NCBI GenBank assembly: GCA_034670405.1
Contig: JAXDDX010000047.1
Coordinates: forward strand, 1,000,001 to 1,064,000
Direction of reading: 5' to 3'
From: Hoplostethus atlanticus
Lineage: Eukaryota > Chordata > Actinopteri > Trachichthyiformes > Trachichthyidae
Length of the DNA: 64,000 nucleotides
Notes under the pieces: model-generated
The model's input: only the letters and a program-made list of their open reading frames with translations
Database searches by the model: none
Told to the model about the DNA's origin: nothing
In this document: in pieces, positions 27,133-39,504 of the stretch
Numbering within the stretch: the stretch's first letter is position 1
Layout of the letters: each line of letters opens with the position of its first letter
Made by a program: the position numbers and the translations under genes

Positions 27133-30100
27133 GAAGAGCAGTGAGGAACACCACAGTGAGGAACACCACAGTGAGGAAGACCACAGTGAGGAACACCACA
27201 GTGAAGAACACCACAGTGAGGAACACCACAGTGAAGAACACCACAGTGAAGAACACCACGGTGAGGAACACCACAGAGAGGAACACCACAGTGAAGAACA
27301 CCACAGTGAGGGACACCACAGTGAGGAGCACCACAGTGAGGAACACCACAGGGAGGAACACCACAGTGAAGAACACCACAGTGAGGAACACCACAGTGAA
27401 GAGCACCACAGTGAGGAAGACCACAGTGAGGAAGACCACAGTGAAGGACACCACAGTGAAGGACACCACAGTGAGGGGCACCACAGTGAGGAGCACCACA
27501 GTGAGGAAGACCACAGTGAGGAACACTACAGTGAAGAACACCACAGTGAGGAACACCACAGTGAAGAACACTACGGTGAGGGACACCACGGTGAGGAACA
27601 CCACGGTGAGGAACACCACAGTGAAGGACACCACATTGAGGGACACCACATTGAGGAGCACCACAGTGAGGAAGACCACAGTGAGGAACACCACAGGAAG
27701 GAACACAACAGTGAAGAACACCACAGTGAGGAACACCACAGTGAGGAACACCACAGTGAAGAACACCACAGTGAGGAACACCACAGTGAGGAATACCACA
27801 GTGAAGAGCACCACAGTGAAGAACACCACAGTGAGGGACACCACAGTGAGGAACACCACAGTGAGGGGCACCACAGTGAGGAAGACCACAGTGAGGAAGA
27901 CCACAGAGAGGAACACTACGGTGAGGGACACCACGGTGAGGAACACCACGGTGAGGAACACCACAGTGAGGAACACCACAGAGAGGAACACTACGGTGAG
28001 GGACACCACGGTGAGGAACACCACGGGGAGGAACACCACAGAGAGGAACACTACGGTGAGGGACACCACGGTGAGGAACACCACAGTGAAGGACACCACA
28101 GTGAGGGACACCACAGTGAGGAGCACCACAGTGAGGAACACCACAGGGAGGAACACCACAGTGAGGAACACCACAGTGAGGAACACCACAGTGAGGAAGA
28201 CCACAGTGAAGGACACCACAGTGAAGGACACCACAGTGAGGGGCACCACAGTGAGGAGCACCACAGTGAGGAAGACCACAGTGAGGAACACTACAGTGAA
28301 GAACACCACAGTGAGGAACACCACAGTGAAGAACACCACGGTGAGGAACACCACGGTGACGAACACCACGGTGAGGAACACCACAGTGAAGGACACCACA
28401 GTGAGGGACACCACAGTGAGGAGCACCACAGTGAGGAAGACCACACTGAGGAACACCACAGGGAGGAACACCACAGTGAAGAACACCACAGAGAGGAACA
28501 CCACGGTGAGGAACACCACGGTGAGGAACACCACAGTGAAGGACACCACAGTGAGGGGCACCACAGTGAGGAGCACCACAGTGAGGAAGATCACAGTGAG
28601 GAACACTACAGTGAAGAACACCACAGTGAGGTACACCACAGTGAAGAACACTACGGTGAGGGACACCACGGTGAGGAACACCACGGTGAGGAACACCACA
28701 GTGAAGGACACCACAGTGAGGGACACCACAGTGAGGAGCACCACAGTGAGGAAGACCACAGTGAGGAACACCACAGGAAGGAACACCACAGTGAAGAACA
28801 CCACAGTGAGGAACACCACAGTGAGGAACACCACAGTGAAGAACACCACAGTGAGGAACACCACAGTGAGGAATACCACAGTGAAGAGCACCACAGTGAA
28901 GAACACCACAGTGAGGGACACCACAGTGAGGAACACCACAGTGAGGGGCACCACAGTGAGGAAGACCACAGTGAGGAAGACCACAGAGAGGAACACTACA
29001 GTGAGGGACACCACGGTGAGGAACACCACGGTGAGGAACACCACAGTGAGGAACACCACAGAGAGGAACACTACGGTGAGGGACACCACGGTGAGGAACA
29101 CCACAGAGAGGAACACTACGGTGAGGGACACCACGGTGAGGAACACCACAGTGAAGGACACTACAGTGAGGGACACCACAGTGAGGAGCACCACAGTGAG
29201 GAACACCACAGGGAGGAACACCACAGTGAGGAACACCACAGTGAAGGACACCACAGTGAAGGGCACCACAGTGAGGGGCACCACAGTGAGGAGCACCACA
29301 GTGAGGAAGACCACAGTGAGGAACACTACAGTGAAGAACACCACGGTGAGGAACACCACGGTGACGAACACCACGGTGAGGAACACCACAGTGAAGGACA
29401 CTACAGTGAGGGACACCACAGTGAGGAACACCACAGGGAGGAACACCACAGTGAGGAACACCACAGTGAGGAATACCACAGTGAAGAGCACCACAGTGAA
29501 GAACACCACAGTGAGGGACACCACAGTTAGGAACACCACAGTGAGGAAGACCACAGTGAGGAACACCACAGTGAGGAACACCACAGTGAGGAACACCACA
29601 GAGAGGAACACCACGGTGAGGAACACCACGGTGAGGAACACCACAGTGAAGGACACCACAGTGAGGACCACCACAGTGAGGAAGACCACAGTGAGGAACA
29701 CCACAGTGAGGAACACCACAGTGAGGAACACCACAGTGAAGAGCACCACAGTGAAGGACACCACAGTGAGGGACACCACAATGAAGGACACCACAGTGAG
29801 GGGCACCACAGTGAGGAAGACCACAGTGAGGAACACCACAGTGAGGAACACCACAGTGAGGAACACCACAGAGAGGAACACTACGGTGAGGGACACCACG
29901 GTGAGGAACACCACAGTGAAGGACACCACAGTGAGGAGCACCACAGTGAGGAAGACCACAGTGAGGAACACCACAGTGAGGAAGACCACAGTGAGGGACA
30001 CCACAGTGAGGGACACCACATTGAGGAACACCACAGTGAAGGACACCACAGTGAGGAAGACCACAGTGAGGAACACCACAGGGAGGAACACCACAGTGAA

Positions 30101-31272
30101 GAACACCACAGTGAGGAGCACCACAGTGAGGAACACCACAGTGAGGAACACCACAGTGAGGAACACCACAGTGAAGAACACCACAGTGAGGAGCACCACA
30201 GTGAAGGACACCACAGTGAGGGACACCACAGTGAAGGACACCACAGTGAGGGGCACCACAGTGAGGAAGACCACAGTGAGGAACACCACAGTGAGGAACA
30301 CCACAGTGAAGAACACCACAGTGAGGAACACCACAGTGAAGAGCACCACAGTGAGGAGCACCACAGTGAGGAAGACCACAGTGAGGGACACCACAGTGAG
30401 GGACACCACATTGAGGAACACCACAGTGAAGGACACCACAGTGAGGAAGACCACAGTGAGGAAGACCACAGTGAGGAACACCACAGGGAGGAACACCACA
30501 GTGAAGAACACCACAGTGAGGAGCACCACAGTGAGGAACACCACAGTGAGGAACACCACAGTGAAGAACACCACAGTGAGGAACACCACAGTGAGGAATA
30601 CCACAGTGAAAAGCACCACAGTGAAGAACACCACAGTGAGGGACACCACAGTGAGGAACACCACAGTGAGGGGCACCACAGTGAGGAAGACCACAGTGAG
30701 GAAGACCACAGTGAGGAACACCACAGAGAGGAACACCACGGTGAGGAACACCACGGTGAGGAACACCACAGTGAAGGACACCACAGTGAGGAGCACCACA
30801 GTGAGGAAGACCACGGTGAGGAACACCACAGGGAGGAACACCACAGTGAAGAACACCACAGTGAGGAACACCACAGTGAGGAACACCACAGTGAAGAGCA
30901 CCACAGTGAAGAACACCACAGTGAGGGACACCACAGTGAGGAACACCACAGTGAGGGACACCACAGTGAGGAACACCACAGTGAAGAACACCACAGTGAG
31001 GAACACCACAGTGAGGAACACCACAGTGAGGAACACCACAGTGAAGAGCACCACAGTGAGGAGCACCACAGTGAGGGACACCACAGTGAGGAACACCACA
31101 GTGCCCACAGTGCCCACAGTGCCTCACCACATTGAGGGACACCACAGTGAAGAACACCACAGTGAGGAACACCACAGTGAGGAACACCATGGTGAGGGAC
31201 ACCACAGTGAGGGACACCACAGTGAAGAACACCACACTGAGGAACACCACAGTGAGGAACACCACAGTGAGG
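27133..31272. repeat. 15-bp minisatellite, about 4.1 kb
   Basis: The unit is GAGGAACACCACAGT with frequent point variants (GAAGAACAC, GAGGGACAC, GAGGAAGAC, GAGGAGCAC, CACGGT, CTACAGT). From 27133 to about 31089 (roughly 264 units) the 15-base register never slips. A short GTGCCCACA triplication (31100-31126) then shifts the phase, and about nine more units follow. Because 15 is a multiple of 3 and the unit yields a stop in only one frame (GGA ACA CCA CAG TGA), five of six frames stay open for hundreds to over 1,300 codons. These give EEHHS, RNTTV, TVVFL, LWCSS and CGVPH periodic peptides. I read these as artefacts of the repeat. Transcription of a His/Glu-rich product cannot be excluded from sequence alone. 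Confidence 0.97.
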
Positions 31273-31697
31273 CTGAGACACAAAGATGGAGACGAAATTG
31301 GGGTAAAAAAATGAGGATTACTTTAAAGTCACGGCTGACCTCTCGACACACAACGCAGATCCAGAACAATTAACACAGGAAATGTAAAGCCTGTATTTCA
31401 GGAACTCCCTGATAAGGAACGGAACGACCTTCGGCAGCGAGGTCACCGCAGGGCAACTTCGAACGCTCAACTCACTTGATTAAACTCCCCCAACCTGCTG
31501 TAAAACCTTGTTTAAACCAGGCTGCAGCCATTGTGGCTCCTTATCGCTCCCCGGTACACTATGTTATCTCAACATGTCTCACTTATTAACCCAGAGAGGC
31601 TCTATTTGTACAGGAAGACCATTCAATCTAATGCATGTCATGAATCCATAAGTGTCTCTTAATTTGAAAAGGAGAGAGGAAGAGAGAGATAGAGAGT

Positions 31698-31699
<2 letters not shown>

Positions 31700-31734
<35 letters not shown>
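31700..31734. repeat. (GA)n microsatellite
   Basis: About 17 GA units with imperfect GA text to the left. Confidence 0.93.
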
Positions 31735-31743
<9 letters not shown>

Positions 31744-31851
31744 TCCGGCAAGGTGACCCGGCTCTGTTCTTAAACCTCCAGCTGGTCTGGACGAGGTGAA
31801 GAATGGAAATTGGTTCAGCTCTGTAGTGAATCTATTATCATATCTCACCCC

Positions 31852-31892
31852 TCTCCTCACCCCCTCCTCACCCCCTCCTCACCCCCCTCCAC
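31852..31892. repeat. 11-bp tandem repeat CTCCTCACCCC
   Basis: Nearly four copies of CTCCTCACCCC, close to short CT arrays. Confidence 0.8.
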
Positions 31893-32597
31893 TGTCTTTG
31901 TTTCTCATTTCTGTTAGACACCATTTTACATCTCTCTTTCTCTCTCTCTCTCTCTCTAAAAACTGCCTCAGCATATTGATAATGGGATTTATTTAAATCG
32001 CGCTCTTAAATTGAAGGACGTTCTCTGAGACGTCTGCGGTGGTTACATCCTCTTCTCTGGTCAACTCCAGTCACGCAGGCATCTGTATTATTGCTCAGTA
32101 AATCACCAGCCTGTATAATCCTTAAGACAAAGAATCATCTTCATTATTAATGTCAGTTTTTACTTTCATATAAGGCGGATAGACTTTCCTCCCATTCTAG
32201 CAGCCGCCCACATCCCCCCTTACTACAGCCACTTGGTCCATCATGAGTCTGACTGACTGACTGTGGCTTGTTAGGCTGATTAAACCATCACACCCAGTTA
32301 GGGGCTGAATCACGGCTGAGCTCACAGCTGCTCCGGCACCACAAAGATAGAGGATGCACTATTAAAACCTCGTTTTCCCCTCCTGTAGCAGAAATGTGTG
32401 TTTTGTGGTAATGAAGAGTTAACTAGTGTGTTGTGACATGCTGCTGTGTCTGCACGATCTAGGACAGATGTGCTGGAGTTGTGTGGAAAGTATGTAGATA
32501 GATATACAACGTGGGCATGTAATAAGTTAATATATGAAGCCAGTGAAAACACACATAAATAATAAGAATTGTTGTCAGTGGGTAGATTAATTGAATC

Positions 32598-32599
<2 letters not shown>

Positions 32600-32637
<38 letters not shown>
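32600..32637. repeat. (CTGT)n microsatellite
   Basis: Nine to ten perfect CTGT units, in contrast to the old array at 23190. Confidence 0.95.
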
Positions 32638-32639
<2 letters not shown>

Positions 32640-32893
32640 GCGTTATAACTTTTCAACACATATCAGGCTAATTAAACTAAATCAATCAATGCAATCAAGT
32701 AAATTGAACGTTTTGTGCCAAGTGATTTTGCTGAAGGAGCTAAATCAAGCAAACACGTTTAACTCTTAACTTGTGAAGTAATTTGCTCGCACAAATTATG
32801 AAAATTGTGCACACAAAGTAATGATGAACCAAGACGAGGTGATGATGTGGCTCTGTGTATTGGAATGAATCAAAACCTCGTATCCTTGGTATA

Positions 32894-33690
32894 GTCAGTC
32901 GGGGCCTTGCAAAAGTATTCATACCCCTTGAATGTTATCCATTTCTTCTGGGTTACAACTGATACTGACACATATTTTTCCAATCGGTGTTTTTATTGTT
33001 CACTCATATGCTGAAAGAAAATGAGAAACTGAAAAATGCTGTTTCAAACCCCACATATGAACAGAGCCACCTCCTGCTGCAATAACAGGTCTTTTAGAGT
33101 TAGTGTGTACCAGCTTGACAAACCGCCTGGGAGTGATTGTTGCCGTTCTTCTTGGCAGGTTTGGTCCAGGTTGCTCAGGTTGGTCGGATGACGCTTGTGG
33201 ACTCCAGTTTTCAAATAGTGCCACAGATTCTCAGTGGGATTGAGGTCAGGAGTTTGACTGGTCCAGTGGAGGAGATCACCTGTTAGTTCTTGAGACTTCT
33301 TCTTGAGTGCTTGGGATCATCGTTCTGCTCTCCCAAGACTCAGCAGACTGAAGCAGGTTCTCTTGCAGTATTTCTCTGTATTTTGCTCCTTCAGTTTTAA
33401 CAAGACGCCCAGTGCCTGCTGATGGGAAGCTTCCACCATACTTCACTGTAGGGACGGTGTTTCTCCACCTCGTCACCCTCTCTTCTTCAGACACTAGGTT
33501 TTTCTAGGCAGTGCCTGGGTGGTGTGATGACCGATCCAGCAGTTCACTTGGATATGATTTTGTAACCCTTTTCCTAATTGATGCACTTGTATTACTTTTT
33601 GTCTAACTTCTGTAGAACGCTCTTTAGTCTGACCAGTGATCCTTAACCAGAGTGGCGTTGTTATCCACAAAATGTGACAGTTACTGTGAT
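32894..33690 (-). mobile_element. degenerate Tc1/mariner-like transposon
   Basis: The left end, GGGGCCTTGCAAAAGTATTC, resembles the termini of a widespread fish Tc1-like group. On the minus strand, 33269-33219 encodes TPDLNPTENLW, the hallmark around the third catalytic acid (Glu) of Tc1 transposases. The open frame 33494-33276 contains GTGRLVKTEGAKYREILQEN, which is upstream transposase text. The frame is broken between these segments and no matching right end was found, so it is an old, truncated, non-functional copy. The right boundary is approximate. Confidence 0.8.
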
Positions 33691-33879
33691 AGTTAGTTAA
33701 AGGTTCACAGGTAGAGGATGGTGAGGCAACTGGTCCTCGTTAGCATTCACCTCCTTCACCTGTTGTAACTGAAAACTGAAGCATGCTGTTTGTAATTGAA
33801 TACAAACAGCAGATTTCAGTTTTTCATTTTTCTTAAACACATTCTGCAACGTTAAACTAATGTCATCTTAAAATAATTT

Positions 33880-34265
33880 TATTGGCCGAGGCGCTGTAGA
33901 TATTTCCTCCTGGGCTTCACATGAGAGAGAGAGAGATGACAGGGTTTCTCAAAGTGCGTTCTTGTGTCCCCCCCTGATGATTTGTGATATCTGACAGCCA
34001 AAGTACTATTCCAAAACAGAAGAACACAAGAACGGAAGACGGATAAAGATCCAGGAAGTTTAGCTGCCAACCGAGGATGCAACAGATGGTTGACTTGGCT
34101 GAGGAGACCGGAACGGGAAACCCTGAGCTTCACTGTGAGATTCCCATTCCCGTCACATCCAAACAGCTCTGACGCCTCGAAGTACGAGGGCGCTTCTCCG
34201 TGCTTTTGAGAAGTTTGTTCTCTCCACGACAACTTGGGAAGAACGTTCTCCACTCGGACACAAGA
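33880..34265 (-). mobile_element. dispersed repeat family C, copy 2 (possible)
   Basis: In reverse it contains GAACGTTCTTCCCAAGTTGT followed by GGAGAGAACAAAC. This resembles 16440-16490 (AAGTTCTTCTCAAGTTGTCT, GGAGAGAACGAAC). Only about 50-70 bases match well, so the extent is uncertain. Confidence 0.35.
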
Positions 34266-34383
34266 ATCGAAAAAAACTCACAGTGCAATTTAGTGAAATC
34301 AACTCATGTTTCATCATCAACTCAACGTGTACAAATGAATGAGAACTCATGATCGCTAGCTAGTTCATATCTTGTGTCTTAAA

Positions 34384-34432
34384 ATCAGTGAGTTAGTGAG
34401 TTAGTGACTCAGTGAGTTAGTGAGTTAGTTGA
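34384..34432. repeat. 8-bp tandem repeat GTGAGTTA
   Basis: AGTGAGTTAGTGAGTTAGTG repeats about five to six times, with one GTGACTCA variant. Confidence 0.85.
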
Positions 34433-34998
34433 AAGAACATCTTACCAAGCGTTCACTAAACTAATCATATTACAGTTAGATAGGAAACAAACAATATCTG
34501 TGTTACCTTATGAGCAAACTTCCCAGCATGCATGAGTTAACGCTCCAGAAACCTGAAGCCTCATCCACAAACTACCCAGAAATCCGAAGTCTCGCCACTT
34601 CTAAAGTTTCTCGCTGTTCATTCAACGATACACAAAAGCTTGCTCACTTTTTGGAGCTGCAGCAGCGTGATATCCGGTTAATCAATACATGACCTGATGT
34701 TAATTGATACATTAAAGCCATCGATTAGGCGCAGAGTGGTTTTAACCAGGTCCTCAGTCAGTAGCTGATTTGGGGCGAGGATGGAGACTGAACTAATGCA
34801 GGGACGTTGGGTGCAGAAATAAACTGATCTGGGATCTGGGACAGGACACTGAATAATCCTCCAGCAGTACGAAACACAAAGAACAGAGGATAGATGACTT
34901 GTAATAGCTGATATTACATGAAAAACACAATGAAACTAACATCTTGTGTTGCGTTGTCAGACAGTTTTACATCACGGTGTGTAATTGCGACATGAGTA

Positions 34999-35158
34999 TC
35001 GCACTGTGCAAAAGTCTAAGGCACAAAATCTCTCTGTAACATGTTTGGAAATCTCAAATCTACTCTTTTCTACTCACACTGATGGTGAAAACAAAAGAAT
35101 AAATTTAGGAACAAACTGATATAAAATCTAGGGTGACTAAGACTTTTGCACAGTCCTG
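34999..35158. mobile_element. 160-bp TA-flanked miniature inverted-repeat element
   Basis: Inverted ends GCACTGTGCAAAAGTCTAAG and CTAAGACTTTTGCACAGTCC are flanked by TA at 34997-34998 and 35159-35160. It has no coding capacity. The ends match a Tc1-type MITE style common in fish. Confidence 0.75.
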
Positions 35159-35159
35159 T

Positions 35160-36089
35160 ACAAGCACAGAATAAAACCCAGTGAGCTTCATGAATCAGAT
35201 ATTTCTTTTTCACTATTTTCCAAGATCTTATAATGAACCAAACCATTCACGTCTACACAGTTGAACTCCATCTGACTCCATCTTTTGATACCAGAGTGTT
35301 TTCCTATCGTCCCACCGTGCCATCTCGCTCCTCCGCCACGAGTCTTAGCATGTTGGCTAACAGCCTTGTCTAAACGCCGCGAGGTCTAATAATACAAGCA
35401 GATGCTACAAGAAAGGGCGTCACATCGCCAACATCAGTTATACACAATTGGTTTGATTTCCTACTCCTTTTTGCAATTGAATGAGTTTGTGAATGAGTCA
35501 CTGAGAGGATATCAATAGCAGGAAATAACATGATTCACTGCACTGTAATTAGAGATCCAGTCAGATGAAAAGGGGAGATTTGCTCTCTGACACGGTCACC
35601 CACAGAGAAACACAAATACTATCTAAATGTCATTAGGCGCACAGAGCCGCCAGTGAGAATGTGCACAGTGAATTCATTATTTTCATCTATTTTCATCACG
35701 CCGCCATTGTGACTCCGTCAAAGGACTGTGACTCACTGAAGAAGAGAAATTGGAAAAGCAAAAGTTAAAAGTCACAGCCGGCAGAAGTCTTTCGATTTTT
35801 TCCTTTCAGACGAGAAAACGCTCTCCAGAAAAAACGGAGTCCAATAATAATTTGTTTGAGCAGATTTCTCTGACGATCTCTTTATTCCACGTGACGCGCC
35901 GGGGAGATTGAAGACTATCTGCCGCTCCGTCTCTCTTCTTCGGACTATCAGACCCCAGATCAGTAATTACTGTAGGTTGTCAACAATTTATCACCGAGGT
36001 CCCATGGGCTCCTTCCTGCACAGAAGCTGGAAGTGATTGCACACAAGCACGCTCATGCATGCACGCAACTGCGAACACAAATGCACCAA
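35160..36089. other. intergenic, nothing recognised
   Basis: Unique DNA of even composition without an open frame of note. Confidence 0.55.
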
Positions 36090-36131
36090 GACACACACAC
36101 ACACACACGTGCACACACACACACACACACA
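36090..36131. repeat. (CA)n microsatellite
   Basis: CA array interrupted by CGTG. Confidence 0.92.
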
Positions 36132-36224
36132 GGTGTCACTGTGACAGTACATTACCTTTCTGCCCTTCGTGATAACTCTCTGAGTGCCTTGAGGCAGGTT
36201 GGGTATGGCTCTTTTAGGGAGACT

Positions 36225-36226
<2 letters not shown>

Positions 36227-36278
<52 letters not shown>
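36227..36278. repeat. (CA)n microsatellite
   Basis: About 26 CA units. Confidence 0.95.
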
Positions 36279-36279
<1 letters not shown>

Positions 36280-36283
<4 letters not shown>

Positions 36284-36940
36284 AGCCATTCATTTACTGA
36301 ATTGTTTGTAGTGTGGCCAGCTTAATTGGTTTCTATAAATATTAGTTTTTTATTCAATTAGTTTTAATATTGCAGGTAAACAAACCTCCCACCTCTTGGC
36401 GTTGCGCAACATTAATATAAAAACAAATTAAATAAATCATATTTTGGGCATCGGTTCATTTTCGGAGAGGAGAGGAAGACACCAGCCGCTTTCATTCCCG
36501 CCGCCACCGACTGTCAGCGTGGCGTCAAAATAATTCTATTACGGCTATCGAACAACGCGGCAATCCATCATCAAAACGCTAAGGTCAGGTTGTAAGTCAT
36601 TTCCTGTGCAGTTTACACTTCACAGCACACACACACACATGCACGTTAACACATTGTACCCACACATACACACAACCTCCATCTCCACACTGTTAGATTT
36701 GATTTATGAACATTGACAACAGCATCAGTGTTTTTAATTATTAATAGTTGGAGTCCGGGGGAGTAATCTCTCAATCCGTCCCGGAGAGGTAATGGGGTTA
36801 TTTGTTCCTGGCGGAGGCCCTTAAACTCTGATTCATTTGACAACCGTCCCTTGTGTCAAGTGCAACGGCAACGGCAGGTAGATAAGAACGCTGTTTCTAA
36901 TGATCCGGTGACATTGACCCGCCTCAGAGGAACACACATC

Positions 36941-36971
<31 letters not shown>

Positions 36972-38689
36972 TAAGAACCACACATGTACACACATACACA
37001 CACACACATAAACCCATTTAATCTCCCAGCCAGTGTTATGAGACCTGTGTGCTTTTACAACCCTCCTATTGAGATACTGACTCTATTACAGAAGCTGAAG
37101 GTCATTGGGTGACCCCCTTTTTAAATTGCATCCCAGTTGGATTGGATGAAAAAAAAAAGAAATTTACTAAGAGGCTAAATGAAAAGGTTAACACACAGTA
37201 ATATCCCTCCACGAGACTGAACTCTTCATATGTCTTGTTTGTTTCTGTTTTTACAAATACAAATGTAATCTCAAGTGGCGGCGCACCCGTTTTTCATCAT
37301 TCAGGACATTTTTCTGCACGAGGAGCACCCACAGCCCCGCCCCGTCTGCTCATTACAACCCTCCTGTGATGGCACACCGGCGCCGTGCACCGAAACCTAT
37401 TCACCGCTCCTCTGAACGGAGCCCCGGAGCCCAGAACAAATTAGTCTAATAGCCCTGAAAGTGCGTTCTAAGCAGAGCCAGAGGTCAACGAGCAGGCAGC
37501 GGGACAAGGACGGGGCCCCGGCGCCGCTCGTGTCATTGACATCGGCTCTATCTGAGAGCATCGCGCGCCGCCGCCGCCGCTGCTGAACACAGAGCAAATG
37601 CAAAATCCGAGGCTGATCAGCATAATATCAAAGTGGAGCAGACCGGTTGATTTGCAAGCATGAATTATTTGAAGAAGCGTCGGAGAACGAGCCCGTACGC
37701 TGCACGCGCACAGAACTGCAGCCGACTTCAATGCGTTTTCTCCTTCCAGTGTTTGAATGTCATTTCAGCTTAAAAAAACCCCATTACCAGTGTGCTGCTA
37801 CCACGCTGAACCCGCAGACTCTTTCAACTGTGGAAAAAGTGACCAGGAAATCAATCTCTGCCCTGTCTAAGATCACGCAGTTATCAGTTTGTTTATCCCT
37901 CAGAATGCATCAGTAAACCAAATTAAAACCATATCTTTGAGCTCCAGGCGCCCACTGCTATTTTTCCAATCAGCCGGTGAATTATTCAGTGTGTTGTGTG
38001 ACTAGCCGGCTGTAATATCTGTGAATAGTGAGGGTGCATTACCAGCATGGGAAGGTACAGTAGGGACAAGATTAAATATTAATTGCTTATTTATATATGG
38101 TCATATTTACGTCACCTGGCAGGATGCATGCAGGCTCTGCTAGGCGGGGGCCCCGTGACCATCAAGCCACAAACATATCAGTAGTAAAAATGTGTCCCAG
38201 CCAGAACAGAAAACATGTCAAACTGTTTTAAGGTGTCTTGTGGCGGGTAAGGTTAGAAAGAACAAGGGACAAGTTGAGATGTGTGACAATATTTCAACTG
38301 CTTTTACCAGTTTGACCAGGAACTGTGTGACATCGCAACCCTGTTGCACTCATGGCGAGGTTGGACCTACTTCAGCTGGTGAATGTTGGTAATGTGTGAA
38401 CTCTGACTTGATGTTTGAACAGTTTAACTGGTGCAACGGGCTGCAGGTGTTTGTAGAAGTTGATGAGACCCACTGAGATTTCTGTCCCCAAAGACTGTCT
38501 TAAACACCAAGTAAACCTTAGAGATCGTATGTGACTACTAGCATTATCTGAAACATGAAGACTGGCCATTTAGTAATAGAAAGTTTTAAGTGGATTTTAT
38601 TATATGCCCATAGGAAAGTTTCATATTTCTACCTTTTATTTCTCTACAAACAACCTGTTTTTAACTAAGATAACTAACTTTTCTCCTGT
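36280..38689. other. intergenic, possible conserved non-coding DNA
   Basis: 36680-36900 and 37370-37720 are unique. 37460-37600 is CpG-rich, with GCCGCCGCCGCCGC at 37569-37582. An octamer-like ATTTGCAAG lies near 37650. No exon was found. Confidence 0.5.
36939..36964. repeat. (CA)n microsatellite
   Basis: About 13 CA units followed by CA-rich text to 37010. Confidence 0.9.
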
Positions 38690-39065
38690 TTCTCACATTC
38701 AACAGAATCAACCACATATGATTCATGTTGATCTCCCTCTGATCAAAACACCAGATCTCAAATAATCATTTAACTCTCCTGAATATGAAACCATCCATAT
38801 GATGTTTATGACTCCTTCTTCTCAATCAGTTTTCAGATCCTGCTGCATTTTCCTGTTGAAGCCACGGGGGCAGCAGCCATGCAGTAGGAGGTTATTACCA
38901 TTATATATGTCACAAGTTAGTATCTTCACATTGATCTCATAAAGTCTCAGGAATTGATTCTCTGTTGTCTCCTCGTTGCTCCTGAGGGAGTTTTAGGAGA
39001 AACATTTCAGAGGTAGGTGATCACAGAATGATACAGAATTGAATCTCCCCTATTTCTTAGCGTCA
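38690..39065 (+). mobile_element. dispersed repeat family B, copy 2
   Basis: This is the second copy of the family at 15990. It has the same block order with substitutions and small indels, and is slightly longer in the middle. Confidence 0.6.
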
Positions 39066-39279
39066 TAGTAGAGTCATACATTTTAAAAATATCATGAGGT
39101 CAATATCGCTGATAGCCAGGTTTGTTTTTGGAAATGTTTCAGCTGAGCAACCACATATTCATTTGCTGCACATTGATTTGTAGCTGTTAACAATCTGGCC
39201 CCCATGGAAACAGGGAAGGTAGTTCAACAGAGTTACTTTTATGAAATATGTTCTATAACTTTGACCAATCTGACACAAA

Positions 39280-39504
39280 ACTATCACTCAACATAGTGTA
39301 TGCTAAAGTGTTAGCATGCAGCCTACTATCACTCAGCAGAGTGTATGCTAAAGTGTTAGCATGGATCCTACTCTCACTCAACATAGTGTATGCTAAAGTG
39401 TTAGCATGCAGCCTACTATCATTCAACATAGTGAATGCTAAAGTGTTAGCATGCAGCCTACTTTCACTCAACATAGTGTATGCTAAAGAGTTAGCATTCA
39501 TCAC
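39280..39504. repeat. five tandem copies of a 45-bp unit
   Basis: Units start at 39280, 39325, 39370, 39415 and 39460. The core is CACTCAACATAGTGTATGCT followed by AAAGTGTTAGCATGCAGCCT. The length is a multiple of three, so both strands stay open across it. Confidence 0.95.

Noticed and set aside
39280..39504. CRISPR-like array
   Set aside because: Contiguous 45-bp tandem units without variable spacers, in a vertebrate genome.
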